Source of the DNA: an uncultured Campylobacteraceae bacterium
GTDB lineage: Bacteria > Campylobacterota > Campylobacteria > Campylobacterales > Arcobacteraceae
Assembly: GCA_913057765.1 (NCBI GenBank)
Contig: CAJXPH010000001.1
Location: 1 to 58,149 of the forward strand
Direction: 5' to 3'
DNA length: 58,149 nucleotides
The position numbers and the translations under genes were made by a program. The notes beneath the pieces were generated by a model. That model was given only the letters and a program-made list of their open reading frames with translations, did not search any database and was not told the origin of the DNA. Shown piece after piece: positions 1-8,592 of the stretch (position 1 is its first letter; every line of letters begins with the position of its first letter).

Positions 1-49
1 ACGAGATCCTCTCTGGTCTCGTGGGCTCGGAGATGTGTATAAGAGACAG
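1..49 (+). other. Illumina Nextera i7 adapter (contaminant)
   Basis: This is synthetic sequence, not genome. Bases 31-49 are the Tn5 mosaic end and 16-30 are the Nextera read-2 stem. Bases 1-7 are the end of the P7 arm and 8-15 are an 8-base i7 index whose reverse complement is CAGAGAGG, which I recall as Nextera N708. It should be trimmed. It removes any natural sequence upstream, so the narK promoter region is only partly present. Confidence 0.98.
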
Positions 50-179
50 TATATACATTAAACATATTAAATATACAATTATTTAGTATTTGTATATTGG
101 ATATATTTTATACACAAGAATATACATTTTTTACTTTTTTCCATATATACTTTCACAAATTAGAAAAAGAAGGATTATT
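50..179 (+). promoter_or_regulatory. narK upstream region, truncated by the contig end
   Basis: The 130 bases before narK are very AT-rich and hold several TATA-like hexamers but no clear -35/-10 pair. A good Shine-Dalgarno (AGAAGGA, about 168-174) lies close before the ATG at 180 and decides that start. An upstream in-frame codon at 90 would add 30 aromatic and isoleucine-rich residues and has no such signal. Confidence 0.5.
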
Positions 180-1460
180 ATGGCGGGATTGAAAGACTTA
201 AAAGGACAAGGACACGGAACAACATTGTTCATGGCTTTTTTATATTTTGATATGAGTTTTATGGTATGGACAATGTTAGGACCACTTAGTACAGAGATTG
301 CTGAAGCATTAGCCTTAAGTGGTCATTTTATGACAGCAAGTGAAAAAGCTACATTATTATCACTTCCTATTCTATCTGGTGCTATATTAAGAATTGTACT
401 AGGGTTTGGAGTTGATAAACTTGGTGCAAAAAAGACTGCACTTATTTCTCAAGCTATTGTAATCGCCGCGCTCTTAACAGCATATTTACAAGGTGATAGT
501 ATTACTTACAATCAATTATTAATCGTTGCACTTGGTCTTGGTTTTGCAGGTGCTTCATTTGCAGTTGCACTTCCTCAAGCTGGACAATGGTATCCACCAA
601 AACTTCAAGGTGTTGTTTTAGGTATTGCAGGTGCTGGGAATATTGGTGTTGTAATTGACTTCTTATTTGCTCCAAAAATTGCAGAACTTTGGGGATGGGC
701 TTCAGTATTTGGAGTTGGAGCGGCAATGGCAATTGTTGTATTTGTTGCTTATTTATTCTTAGCAAAAGATGCTCCAGAATCAGTATATAAAGCTAATCCA
801 AAAAAACTAAAAGATTATGGAAAACTATTAAAAGATAAAGATACATGGTGGTTCTCATTATTCTATGCAGTTTCATTTGGTGGTTTTGTTGGATTTGCAG
901 GATATATGAAAGTTTATTTAATGAATACATATCAAGTAGATATGGCAGCATTTGGTATTGATGTATTAGATGAAGGAAACGTAAAAGTAATTGCTGGTTA
1001 TTTTGGTGCTTTATGTATCTTTGCTGGAGCAGTATTAAGACCAGTTGGAGGAAATATTGCAGATAAAATTGGTGGAATTAGATCTTTATACTTTTTCTAC
1101 GGAGTTGTAGCATTACTTGTAATTGTAAGTGCAACAGTTAAATTACCTTTTGCAATGGCAATCTTAGTTTTATTCTTAATTATGGCAAATCTAGGAATGG
1201 CAAATGGAGCAGTATTCCAATTAGTACCACAAAGATTTGGTAAAGATATTGGTATAATGACAGGAATTGTTGGATGTGCAGGAGGACTTGGAGGAACAGC
1301 TTTAATCAAAACTCTAGGTTGGTCAAAAGGTGCATTTGATGGGTATACAACTGGTTTCCTAATTTTTGCATGTGTAGTTATACTTGCAATTTCAGGAATT
1401 AGTTTAGTAAAAACTAGATGGAGAACAACTTGGGGTGTTCAAGCTGGTGGTAGAATCTAA
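180..1460 (+). CDS. narK: NarK/NasA-type nitrate/nitrite transporter (MFS, NNP family)
   Basis: A 426-residue, roughly 12-helix major facilitator protein of the nitrate/nitrite porter family. It probably brings nitrate in, or exchanges nitrite, across the inner membrane. Visible family marks are the MFS motif in the loop after helix 2 (GVDKLGAKK), the glycine-rich stretch GLGFAGASFAVALPQAG and a second glycine-rich NNP-like segment (GIVGCAGGLGG) in the C-terminal half. The start is set at 180 because AGAAGGA stands close upstream. It is the first gene of a nitrate assimilation cluster and is followed by a terminator-like hairpin, so the next gene may have its own promoter. The family is clear; the direction of transport and the substrate (nitrate or nitrite) are inferred from the neighbours. 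Confidence 0.92.
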   Translation: MAGLKDLKGQGHGTTLFMAFLYFDMSFMVWTMLGPLSTEIAEALALSGHFMTASEKATLLSLPILSGAILRIVLGFGVDKLGAKKTALISQAIVIAALLTAYLQGDSITYNQLLIVALGLGFAGASFAVALPQAGQWYPPKLQGVVLGIAGAGNIGVVIDFLFAPKIAELWGWASVFGVGAAMAIVVFVAYLFLAKDAPESVYKANPKKLKDYGKLLKDKDTWWFSLFYAVSFGGFVGFAGYMKVYLMNTYQVDMAAFGIDVLDEGNVKVIAGYFGALCIFAGAVLRPVGGNIADKIGGIRSLYFFYGVVALLVIVSATVKLPFAMAILVLFLIMANLGMANGAVFQLVPQRFGKDIGIMTGIVGCAGGLGGTALIKTLGWSKGAFDGYTTGFLIFACVVILAISGISLVKTRWRTTWGVQAGGRI

Positions 1461-1469
1461 AAAGTTTAT

Positions 1470-1505
1470 AAAAAGAGCTCTTAATGAAAGAGTCTCTTTT
1501 TATAT
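1470..1505 (+). terminator. Rho-independent terminator after narK
   Basis: An imperfect hairpin (AAAAGAG...CTCTTTT outer arms, CTCTT/AAGAG inner arms, one bulge) ends in a T run ten bases after the narK stop. It probably separates narK from the kinase gene. Confidence 0.75.
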
Positions 1506-1570
1506 TTAAATTAAGGGTTCAATGAAATTTTAATTTAGATATATCTATACATAATAGAAGGATTATTAGT

Positions 1571-3196
1571 TTGAGTAAAAGTAATATTAGAGCAACGGGA
1601 TTTGTATTAGCAAAAAGAGCTGAACTAACAGGTGATGACTTTTATGATATTAAAGTATCAGAAAATATAACTGTTGCCGTACTTTGCGATGGTGTTGGCT
1701 CCGCACAAGCTGGGGCAGAAGCTGCAAAAAGAGTTACTACTCATTTAATTAATAACTTTAAAAATAGACCTGTTGCTTGGAGTATCGAAAAATCTATTAA
1801 AACTTTTATCAAATCTATCAACTCAATTCTATATAAAGAATCAATTGATCAATACGAAAGACCAGAGCTTGTAACAACTTTAACAATTGTAGTAATCGAT
1901 GAAAATAGACTATATGGCGCAAATGTTGGAGATAGTCGTATATATATAAAAAGAGATGAAGAGCTAAAACAACTATCATTTGACCATAATGAAGAAGGTA
2001 TGGAAAGTGTTCTATCAAATGCCATAGGAATAAATGATGATGTAGAAATTTTCTATTTTGAAAATAATATACAAAAAGATGACTCTATTCTTTTATGTAG
2101 TGATGGGTTATATTCTCTCATGAGTAATGATATGTTATCACAACATATGAGAAATGGAGCAACTCCTCTTGTAAAAAAAGCTAGTAAACTAATGGAAGAT
2201 AATCTTCCAGATGATACATCTGCTATTGTGATTGATATTCTTGATATTGATGAAGTATCAAAACTAAAACAACTCTCTTTAGATATTCCAGAAAAGTTAA
2301 AAAAGGGTGATGAAATTGATGGATATAGACTTAAATTATCATTAATTCAAAATAATAGAACTTGGATTTGTGAAAAAAAAGGCATTGAATATGTTATCAA
2401 ATTTGCTCCTACTGAAGCAATCGATAATCCAGATATTTTAGATTTATATGTAAAAGAAGTTTGGAATGCTAAAAGGTTAAAAGCAGGTTTCTTTCCAAAA
2501 AGTGTTGTTCCTAAAAATAGGACTGCACGATATTACCTCATGACAAAACTTGATGGTATTACTCTAAAACAATATCTCAAAAAAAGACATTTATCAATTG
2601 ATGAATCAATAGTTTTAGCAAAAACATTACTTAGTATGAGCCAGTATCTATTAAAATATGATTTAGTACATGGAGATATAAAACCTGAAAATATTATTGT
2701 GATAGAACGTGATGGAAAAAGAATTTTTAAAATCATTGATTTTGGTTCTATTACAGAAGTTTACTCTATAAATAACAAAGCTGGAACCCCATCATATTTA
2801 GCACCAGAGAGATTTAAAGATGCCTTTATTAATGAGAAAACAGAAATATTTTCTATAGGAGTTACTCTATACGAAAGTTTAACAGGAAAATTTCCTTACG
2901 GGGAGATTGAACCATTTCAGAATCCTACATTTAAAAAAGCAAAACTGCCAAGAAATTACAACAACAATATTCCTAACTGGTTAGAAAGTATAGTCTTAAG
3001 AGCTATTAGTGCAGATGAAAACTTACGATATGAAAATTATACTTTGATGAACTACGAAGTTGAAAACCCAAATAAAGTAAAACCATTTTTTAATAAAAAT
3101 ACTCCTTTATTACAAAGAGATCCTTTGAAGTTTTATAAATTTGGTTTTTATTTTCTTTTAATACTTAACTTTATTATGTGGATAAAAACTTCATAA
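1571..3196 (+). CDS. Bifunctional PP2C phosphatase / Ser-Thr protein kinase
   Basis: A 541-residue fusion. Residues about 5-225 form a PP2C-type phosphatase with metal-binding aspartates at D40 (LCDGVGSAQAG), D121 (NVGDSRIYI), D178 (CSDGLYSL) and a final DDTSAIV. Residues about 250-510 form a Hanks-type kinase: lysine K277 (YVIKFAP), catalytic loop HGDIKPEN with D369 (HGD instead of HRD), DFG at 390-392 and APE at 411-413. One hydrophobic helix near 520-538 probably anchors the C-terminus in the membrane. The start is TTG at 1571, preceded by AGAAGGA. From knowledge of the family, such fusions sit in nitrate assimilation loci of Pseudomonas (next to nirB), where their role is poorly understood. 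Here it lies between the transporter and the reductases, which suggests control of nitrate uptake or reduction by phosphorylation. The target is unknown. Confidence 0.9.
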   Translation: MSKSNIRATGFVLAKRAELTGDDFYDIKVSENITVAVLCDGVGSAQAGAEAAKRVTTHLINNFKNRPVAWSIEKSIKTFIKSINSILYKESIDQYERPELVTTLTIVVIDENRLYGANVGDSRIYIKRDEELKQLSFDHNEEGMESVLSNAIGINDDVEIFYFENNIQKDDSILLCSDGLYSLMSNDMLSQHMRNGATPLVKKASKLMEDNLPDDTSAIVIDILDIDEVSKLKQLSLDIPEKLKKGDEIDGYRLKLSLIQNNRTWICEKKGIEYVIKFAPTEAIDNPDILDLYVKEVWNAKRLKAGFFPKSVVPKNRTARYYLMTKLDGITLKQYLKKRHLSIDESIVLAKTLLSMSQYLLKYDLVHGDIKPENIIVIERDGKRIFKIIDFGSITEVYSINNKAGTPSYLAPERFKDAFINEKTEIFSIGVTLYESLTGKFPYGEIEPFQNPTFKKAKLPRNYNNNIPNWLESIVLRAISADENLRYENYTLMNYEVENPNKVKPFFNKNTPLLQRDPLKFYKFGFYFLLILNFIMWIKTS

Positions 3197-3230
3197 TTGT
3201 TTATCTTTTAGACAATTAATTCTTAACTTT

Positions 3231-3257
3231 ACATTAATTTTATATATAATGACTCCT
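3231..3257 (+). promoter_or_regulatory. Probable promoter of the first nitrate reductase gene
   Basis: TATAAT at 3245-3250 is a perfect -10 box. The same ACATTAA-14 bases-ACTCCT arrangement recurs before the nirA-type gene (5352-5378), so this may be a shared regulated promoter rather than chance. No clear -35 box is seen, as is common in Campylobacterota. Confidence 0.5.
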
Positions 3258-3280
3258 ATAAATATATATAGGATTCTTTA

Positions 3281-5275
3281 ATGATAAAGTCAGTTTGTGG
3301 ATATTGTGGTGTTGGTTGTGGATTAGAATTTGAGGAAGATAAACTAAGAGGAGATGTAGTTTATCCAATAAATGAAGGAAAAGTTTGTTCAAAAGGAGTT
3401 TCTGAGCTTCTAAGTATTCAAACTCCTACAAGATTATTACGTCCGCATATAAGAGAATCACTTCATGACGAACTTAAAATCACTTCTTGGGATAATGCAA
3501 TAGATGTAATAGCCAAAAAAATCAAAACTACAAACAGTGATAAAATTGGATTCTATTTATCAGGACAACTATTAACTGAAGATTATTATATAGCAAATAA
3601 ATTAGTAAAAGGATTTTTAGGCACAAATAATGTAGATACAAATAGTAGAACATGTATGTCAAGTGCTGTTGTTGCCCATAAAAAAGCCTTTGGAATAGAT
3701 TTTGTTCCAGTTAGAATGGAAGATATATTTAAAGCGAACCTTCTAATTTTAGCTGGTGCAAATACTGCTGAAGCTCATGTTGTTTTTCACAATAATATCA
3801 AAAAAGCTAAGAAAAAAGGTCTAAAGATAATTGTTCTTGACCCAAGACTTACAGATACAGCAAAGATTGCAGATTTATATCTTCCTTTAAAAGTTGGAAG
3901 TGATATAGATTTTTTTAATCTAGTGTCAAAAAGAATTATAGAAGAAAATTTAGTTGATGAAAAATTTATTGAAGAAAATGTAAATAACTATGAACTTCTA
4001 AGGAATAAATTTAAAAGAGTTCCTGCAACTAAAATGCTTAAAAGAACAGGTCTTTCAAAAGAGCAATTTGAAGAGTTTTGGGAGATATATAAAGATAGTG
4101 AAAATATAATCTCAGCATGGACAATGGGACTAAACCAATCAGTTCAAGGAGTAGATAAAAATTTAGCTTTAATAAACACACATCTTCTTAGTGGAAAGAT
4201 TTATAAAGAAGGAAACGGTCCCTTTTCACTTACAGGACAACCTAATGCTATGGGAGGAAGAGAAGTTGGTGGCCTTTCAACTATGCTTGCCGTGCATATG
4301 GGTTTTGAAAAAGAATCTATAAAAAAAGTTTCACAATTTTGGGATACTAATAAAATAGATAATAAGCCAGGGCTTACTGCAACACAAATGCTAAGTGCAA
4401 AACTTGACGTCCTTGTTATTTGCCATACAGACCCTGTTTATCATCTTCCAAATAGAAATAAAGTAGAAAGGTTGATCAAAAAGATACCTACAGTAATAGA
4501 AATAAATGCATATGATAATTCTGAAACATCCAATTTCGCACATATTAAACTTCCAGCTGCTCCTTGGGGAGAGAAAGAAGGAACACAAACAAACTTAGAT
4601 AGAACAATTACAAAACAAGAGAAATTAACAAGAACATCTATTGACTGTAAACCTGATTGGGAGATTTTTCAACTCATAGCACAAAAACTTGGATTCAAAG
4701 ATGCCTTTAATTTTGAATCATCCAAAGAGATTTTTCAAGAGTACCAAGAGATGACAAAACTCTCAAGTCATATGGATATGCATAAAGCAAATTATGATGA
4801 CTTATCAAATGAACCATTTGTTTGGGGGAAAGATATTGTTTCAAAAAAAGAATTTTTCACAAAAAATAAAAAAGCTAATCTTCATTTTGTACAAAATAAA
4901 CTAATGAGTGAGAAAACAAGTTTAAAATATCCGCTTATATTAGTAACCGGAAGAACCAGAGACCAATGGCATAGTGGAACAAAAACTAATCTTCCAAAAA
5001 CCTTACTAAAATTTAAAGATTTAGATTTTTGTGAAATCAATCCAACTAATGCAAAAAAATTAGCACTTGAAAACGATGAAATCATAAAAGTAATCTCAAT
5101 TAGAGGAGAAATCAAATCAAAAGTTCTCATTACTGAAAATATTAGAGAAGACACAATTTTCATTCCGGTAAGTAATAGGGACGTCAATTATCTAACAAAT
5201 GATTTACTTGATAAAGATTCATTACAACCAGATTATAATCATAGTGCGGTAAGAATAGAAAAAATCAATTCTTAA
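3281..5275 (+). CDS. nasA: Assimilatory nitrate reductase catalytic subunit (molybdopterin, first copy)
   Basis: A 664-residue molybdopterin oxidoreductase of the NarB/NasA/NapA group, predicted to reduce nitrate to nitrite in the cytoplasm. The N-terminal 4Fe-4S ligands are C6, C9, C13 and C36 (SVCGYCGVGCG...VCSKG). The probable molybdenum ligand is C125 in RTCMSSAV. Further family marks are AWTMGLNQSVQG, GQPNAMGGREVGG, and the C-terminal cofactor domain with TGRTRDQWHSGTKT. No Tat signal precedes the first cysteine motif, so it should stay in the cytoplasm. It lacks the extra C-terminal [2Fe-2S] domain of Klebsiella-type NasA. It is shorter by about 110 residues than the second copy at 8589. 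The two differ enough that they are unlikely to be a recent duplication. The electron donor is unknown; ferredoxin would suit its nirA-type neighbour. Confidence 0.85.
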   Translation: MIKSVCGYCGVGCGLEFEEDKLRGDVVYPINEGKVCSKGVSELLSIQTPTRLLRPHIRESLHDELKITSWDNAIDVIAKKIKTTNSDKIGFYLSGQLLTEDYYIANKLVKGFLGTNNVDTNSRTCMSSAVVAHKKAFGIDFVPVRMEDIFKANLLILAGANTAEAHVVFHNNIKKAKKKGLKIIVLDPRLTDTAKIADLYLPLKVGSDIDFFNLVSKRIIEENLVDEKFIEENVNNYELLRNKFKRVPATKMLKRTGLSKEQFEEFWEIYKDSENIISAWTMGLNQSVQGVDKNLALINTHLLSGKIYKEGNGPFSLTGQPNAMGGREVGGLSTMLAVHMGFEKESIKKVSQFWDTNKIDNKPGLTATQMLSAKLDVLVICHTDPVYHLPNRNKVERLIKKIPTVIEINAYDNSETSNFAHIKLPAAPWGEKEGTQTNLDRTITKQEKLTRTSIDCKPDWEIFQLIAQKLGFKDAFNFESSKEIFQEYQEMTKLSSHMDMHKANYDDLSNEPFVWGKDIVSKKEFFTKNKKANLHFVQNKLMSEKTSLKYPLILVTGRTRDQWHSGTKTNLPKTLLKFKDLDFCEINPTNAKKLALENDEIIKVISIRGEIKSKVLITENIREDTIFIPVSNRDVNYLTNDLLDKDSLQPDYNHSAVRIEKINS

Positions 5276-5351
5276 TTTTACATAAAACTCTATATCATAT
5301 ATTTATTAATCTACAAATTGTATATTTTTTATATAGTTTAACTTTAATTCT

Positions 5352-5378
5352 ACATTAAATTATTGATAAAATACTCCT
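5352..5378 (+). promoter_or_regulatory. Probable promoter of the nirA-type gene
   Basis: GATAAAAT at 5365-5372 is a likely -10 box. ACATTAA at 5352 and ACTCCT at 5373 are spaced by 14 bases exactly as at 3231-3257. The 126-base gap holds nothing else recognisable. Confidence 0.45.
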
Positions 5379-5401
5379 TATAAAATCACTTGGAGTAGAA
5401 C

Positions 5402-6997
5402 ATGAATCTTATAGAAGGTACTTTCAATTTAAGAAATAAAAAAATCAATAAAATAGAGAAACTAAAAGCAAAAAGATCAGCTCTAGATTTTTTTAATCAC
5501 TTTGAAGAAATCTGTAAAGGAACATACGAAGACCAAATAGGTGAAGCTGAAACCAAACATTTATTAAAATGTTTTGGTATTTATGACAAAGGAAATTCTG
5601 ATAATTTTACAATCAGATTAAGAATTACTGGAGGTCAATTAAATATAGACCAAGCAGTTAAAATATCTCAAGTTGCAAAAAAATATGCTAATGATTATAT
5701 AGATATTACAACACGTGCTCAAATAGAACTTAGATACTTAAATTTTCATGAATTACCGGCTATTTTAAAAGAGTTAGAAGAATCAAAAATTACAACTTTT
5801 CAAACTGCAGGTGATAATTTTAGAGGAGTTGTAACATCTGCATTAGATGGATTTTCAAAAACTTCTAAAATAGATACTATGCCAATACTAAAAGAAATAC
5901 AAGAAGTTTTTTTAAACAAAGAAGAATATTTAGGAACACTTCCAAGAAAGTTTAATGTCTCTATTTTAGGAGATGAAATAAATACATGTAATGTATTTGG
6001 AAATGACTGTGGTTTTGCATTAGCAAAAAAAGACGATACCTATGGATTTAACCTTTACCTTGGTGGAAAAGTTGGAGTTCAAGCAAAAGATTTGAACCTT
6101 TTTATTAAACCAGAACAAGTAAAAACTGTATTTAAAACTATTGTAGACATTTTTAAAGAGTATGGATTTAAAGATAATAGAAATAAAAATAGACTTATCT
6201 TTCTTCTTGATGCAGTGGGTGTTGAAGAATTTGCAAATGAAATAAAAATAAAATCAGAACTTCATTTACCCGAAGCTGGAGTATTACAAGTTAGAAAAGA
6301 ATTCAAACTTGATAATAATTCTACTATTAAATTAAAAGATGATTTCACTGCTGTACATGTTGGTATTCCCTCAGGAATATTTTCAGGTACAGATTTGGAA
6401 AAAATTGCAAATACTGCAAGATTAACTGACTCAAAAATCAGACTAACATATGAACAAAGTTTTTATTTAATCACAAAAGATGAAAATATAAATCTAATAA
6501 AACAATCATCAATCTATAATAAATATTCAACTTTTCACAATGTTTATTTTAACAACCTAATTGCATGTTCAGGAAGAGATGTTTGTTCTTTTGGAACAAT
6601 TGATAATAAACCTGATGCAATTGAAATGGCAAACTTTTTACAAAATGAAGTTCCATTAGAAAATGCGAAAGTAAGAATGTATTGGTCAGCATGTCCAAAA
6701 GGATGCGGTATTCATGGTGTTGCAGACATTGGGTTTGAAGGTGCAAAAGCAAAAGATAAAGAAGGTAAAACTTGTGATGGTGTAAAAATATTCATAGGTG
6801 GGAAAGCTTCAACTTCTATTTTGGAAGCTAGAGTTTTATACAAAGTAACTCCGCTTAAAACTGCACAAAAAATAGTAAAAGAACTACTAACAATATACAA
6901 AGAAGAAAGACTTGAAGAAGAAACTTTTGAAAGTTTTGACTCAAGGGTTTTATCACAACTTACAATAGAACAGATTCAAGAAAAGATAGGATACTAA
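5402..6997 (+). CDS. nirA: Siroheme nitrite reductase, ferredoxin-dependent type
   Basis: A 531-residue protein of the nitrite/sulfite reductase family. It should reduce nitrite to ammonium with six electrons in the cytoplasm. The siroheme/4Fe-4S cysteines are visible: C389 and C395 (ACSGRDVCSFG) and C431 and C435 (SACPKGCGIHG). The N-terminal half has the ferredoxin-like repeat with DITTRAQIELRYL, and the second repeat begins near 315. Its length equals that of ferredoxin-nitrite reductases and it has no flavodoxin or FAD domain, so it needs a separate donor. It lies three bases before the DmsBC-like gene, hence in one operon with it. Sulfite as the substrate is possible from the family, but the setting points to nitrite. 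Confidence 0.85.
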   Translation: MNLIEGTFNLRNKKINKIEKLKAKRSALDFFNHFEEICKGTYEDQIGEAETKHLLKCFGIYDKGNSDNFTIRLRITGGQLNIDQAVKISQVAKKYANDYIDITTRAQIELRYLNFHELPAILKELEESKITTFQTAGDNFRGVVTSALDGFSKTSKIDTMPILKEIQEVFLNKEEYLGTLPRKFNVSILGDEINTCNVFGNDCGFALAKKDDTYGFNLYLGGKVGVQAKDLNLFIKPEQVKTVFKTIVDIFKEYGFKDNRNKNRLIFLLDAVGVEEFANEIKIKSELHLPEAGVLQVRKEFKLDNNSTIKLKDDFTAVHVGIPSGIFSGTDLEKIANTARLTDSKIRLTYEQSFYLITKDENINLIKQSSIYNKYSTFHNVYFNNLIACSGRDVCSFGTIDNKPDAIEMANFLQNEVPLENAKVRMYWSACPKGCGIHGVADIGFEGAKAKDKEGKTCDGVKIFIGGKASTSILEARVLYKVTPLKTAQKIVKELLTIYKEERLEEETFESFDSRVLSQLTIEQIQEKIGY

Positions 6998-6999
6998 AA

Positions 7000-8592
7000 A
7001 TGAGTATAAATGAAGAAACACCATTAGAAAGTTTTTTAAATCATAAAGCCGACACAGGTATGCAATGTGGTAACTATAATATTGATATTCCAAAGCCAAA
7101 AGAAGGTGAACAATATAGATTTCACTTCGATGCAACAGCCTGTGTAGGATGTCACTGTTGTGAAGTAGCTTGTAATGAACAAAACAATAATCCTTCAGAT
7201 ACAAAATGGAGAAGAGTTGGTGAAACTCAAAGTGGTATCTTTCCAAATGTTTCAAATCACTTTAACTCTATGTCTTGTAATCACTGTATTGATCCAGAAT
7301 GTTTAAAAGGTTGTCCGACAGAATCATATATAAAATTTGATAATGGAATAGTTTTTCATGATGATGATACTTGTATTGGATGTCAATACTGTACTTGGAA
7401 TTGTCCTTATGAGGTTCCAACATTTAATGCTGACCGTGGAATAGTTACAAAATGTCATATGTGTCATGATAAATTGGATATTGGTCAAACACCTGCATGT
7501 GTACAAGCTTGTCCCGCAGGAGCAATTGAAATTGAAGTTGTAAATACTCAAGAATGGTTAAATGAAGGATTAGAAAAAGAAGGTATTGCACCTCATCTTC
7601 CTGATACAGAAATCACTAAACCAACCACTAGATATACAATTGATGAAGAGAAAGAAAAAGTAATTCCAGCTGATGCACATATTGTAAAACCAAATCATTC
7701 AGAATGGCCTTTAGTATTTATGACAGTTTTAACACAAATCTCTGTTGGTGGATTTACTGCCCTAGTTGCAGGTGAATTTGCAAACTTACTTGGATTTAAA
7801 CTAGCAATGCCAAATATCTGGATGCTTCTTGCAATCTTTATTCCAGCAGCTATTGGCTTACCCCTTTCTGCACTACATTTAGGTCGTCCAATATTAGCTT
7901 ATACTGCTATGAAAAATATCAAGACTTCATGGTTAAGTAGAGAGGCATTAGCTCTTGGACTATACGCAGGAGGATTAACACTTCTTCTTCCTATTTTCTT
8001 TTTTGAATTTAATCAAGTATTTAGATTTATAATTGAAGTAGCTGTTTTAGCAATTGGACTTTTTGGAATCTATGCACAATCTATGATTTATAGAATAAAA
8101 GCAAGACCATCTTGGAATAAAAAAGAGACAACAAATATATTCTTCAATGTTTCATATATTGGAATTTTATTAATAGGATTTATTTTAGTATTAAATGGTC
8201 ACTATTCAAGTGCAAGTGTTGTTATACCTATTGCACTTTTTATCTCTTTCTTCCAATACAAAGAGTTTACTAATCAAAACGATTTTTATAAATATCTAGA
8301 TGAAGATAATAAACACTTCTATCAATTAAATAAGACTAAAACTTTATATGAAGAGCATTTTAAAAAATACAATGAATATAGAGAAATGTCTTTATATATT
8401 GGAGCACTAGCCTTACCACTATTTGCTATGTTACTTTTAGCAGCTGGCAATTATCCAGATACAGTATTTGTATTAGGTCTTGCAATTGTTGTTTCATTTT
8501 CTAGTGAGATTATTTCAAGACTTCTATTTTATAAAACTGCAGTTGCACAAGGACTAGCAGGTAACTTTTTTGCGGGGAATCAAAGATCATGA
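7000..8592 (+). CDS. DmsB-DmsC fusion: 4Fe-4S electron transfer plus membrane anchor
   Basis: A 530-residue fusion. Residues about 40-180 are a DmsB/NrfC-type ferredoxin with four cysteine groups: C48-C51-C54-C58, CNHCIDPECLKGCP, CIGCQYCTWNCP and CHMCHDK...CVQACP. Residues about 235-525 hold about eight hydrophobic helices of the DmsC anchor family, which takes electrons from menaquinol. There is no Tat or Sec signal. Its stop overlaps the start of the next gene (ATGA), so it and the second nitrate reductase are translationally coupled and probably form one complex. In E. coli DmsABC the iron-sulfur subunit faces the periplasm; here the sequence suggests the cytoplasm. I infer quinol-driven nitrate reduction, perhaps for assimilation. 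The partner and direction of electron flow are not proven. Confidence 0.85.
   Translation: MSINEETPLESFLNHKADTGMQCGNYNIDIPKPKEGEQYRFHFDATACVGCHCCEVACNEQNNNPSDTKWRRVGETQSGIFPNVSNHFNSMSCNHCIDPECLKGCPTESYIKFDNGIVFHDDDTCIGCQYCTWNCPYEVPTFNADRGIVTKCHMCHDKLDIGQTPACVQACPAGAIEIEVVNTQEWLNEGLEKEGIAPHLPDTEITKPTTRYTIDEEKEKVIPADAHIVKPNHSEWPLVFMTVLTQISVGGFTALVAGEFANLLGFKLAMPNIWMLLAIFIPAAIGLPLSALHLGRPILAYTAMKNIKTSWLSREALALGLYAGGLTLLLPIFFFEFNQVFRFIIEVAVLAIGLFGIYAQSMIYRIKARPSWNKKETTNIFFNVSYIGILLIGFILVLNGHYSSASVVIPIALFISFFQYKEFTNQNDFYKYLDEDNKHFYQLNKTKTLYEEHFKKYNEYREMSLYIGALALPLFAMLLLAAGNYPDTVFVLGLAIVVSFSSEIISRLLFYKTAVAQGLAGNFFAGNQRS

Noticed and set aside
502..765. Long antisense reading frames opposite narK, nirA, nirB, urt and ure genes
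   Set aside because: They have low-complexity or Leu/Gln/His-rich translations, lack ribosome sites and mirror the codon bias of the real gene on the other strand.
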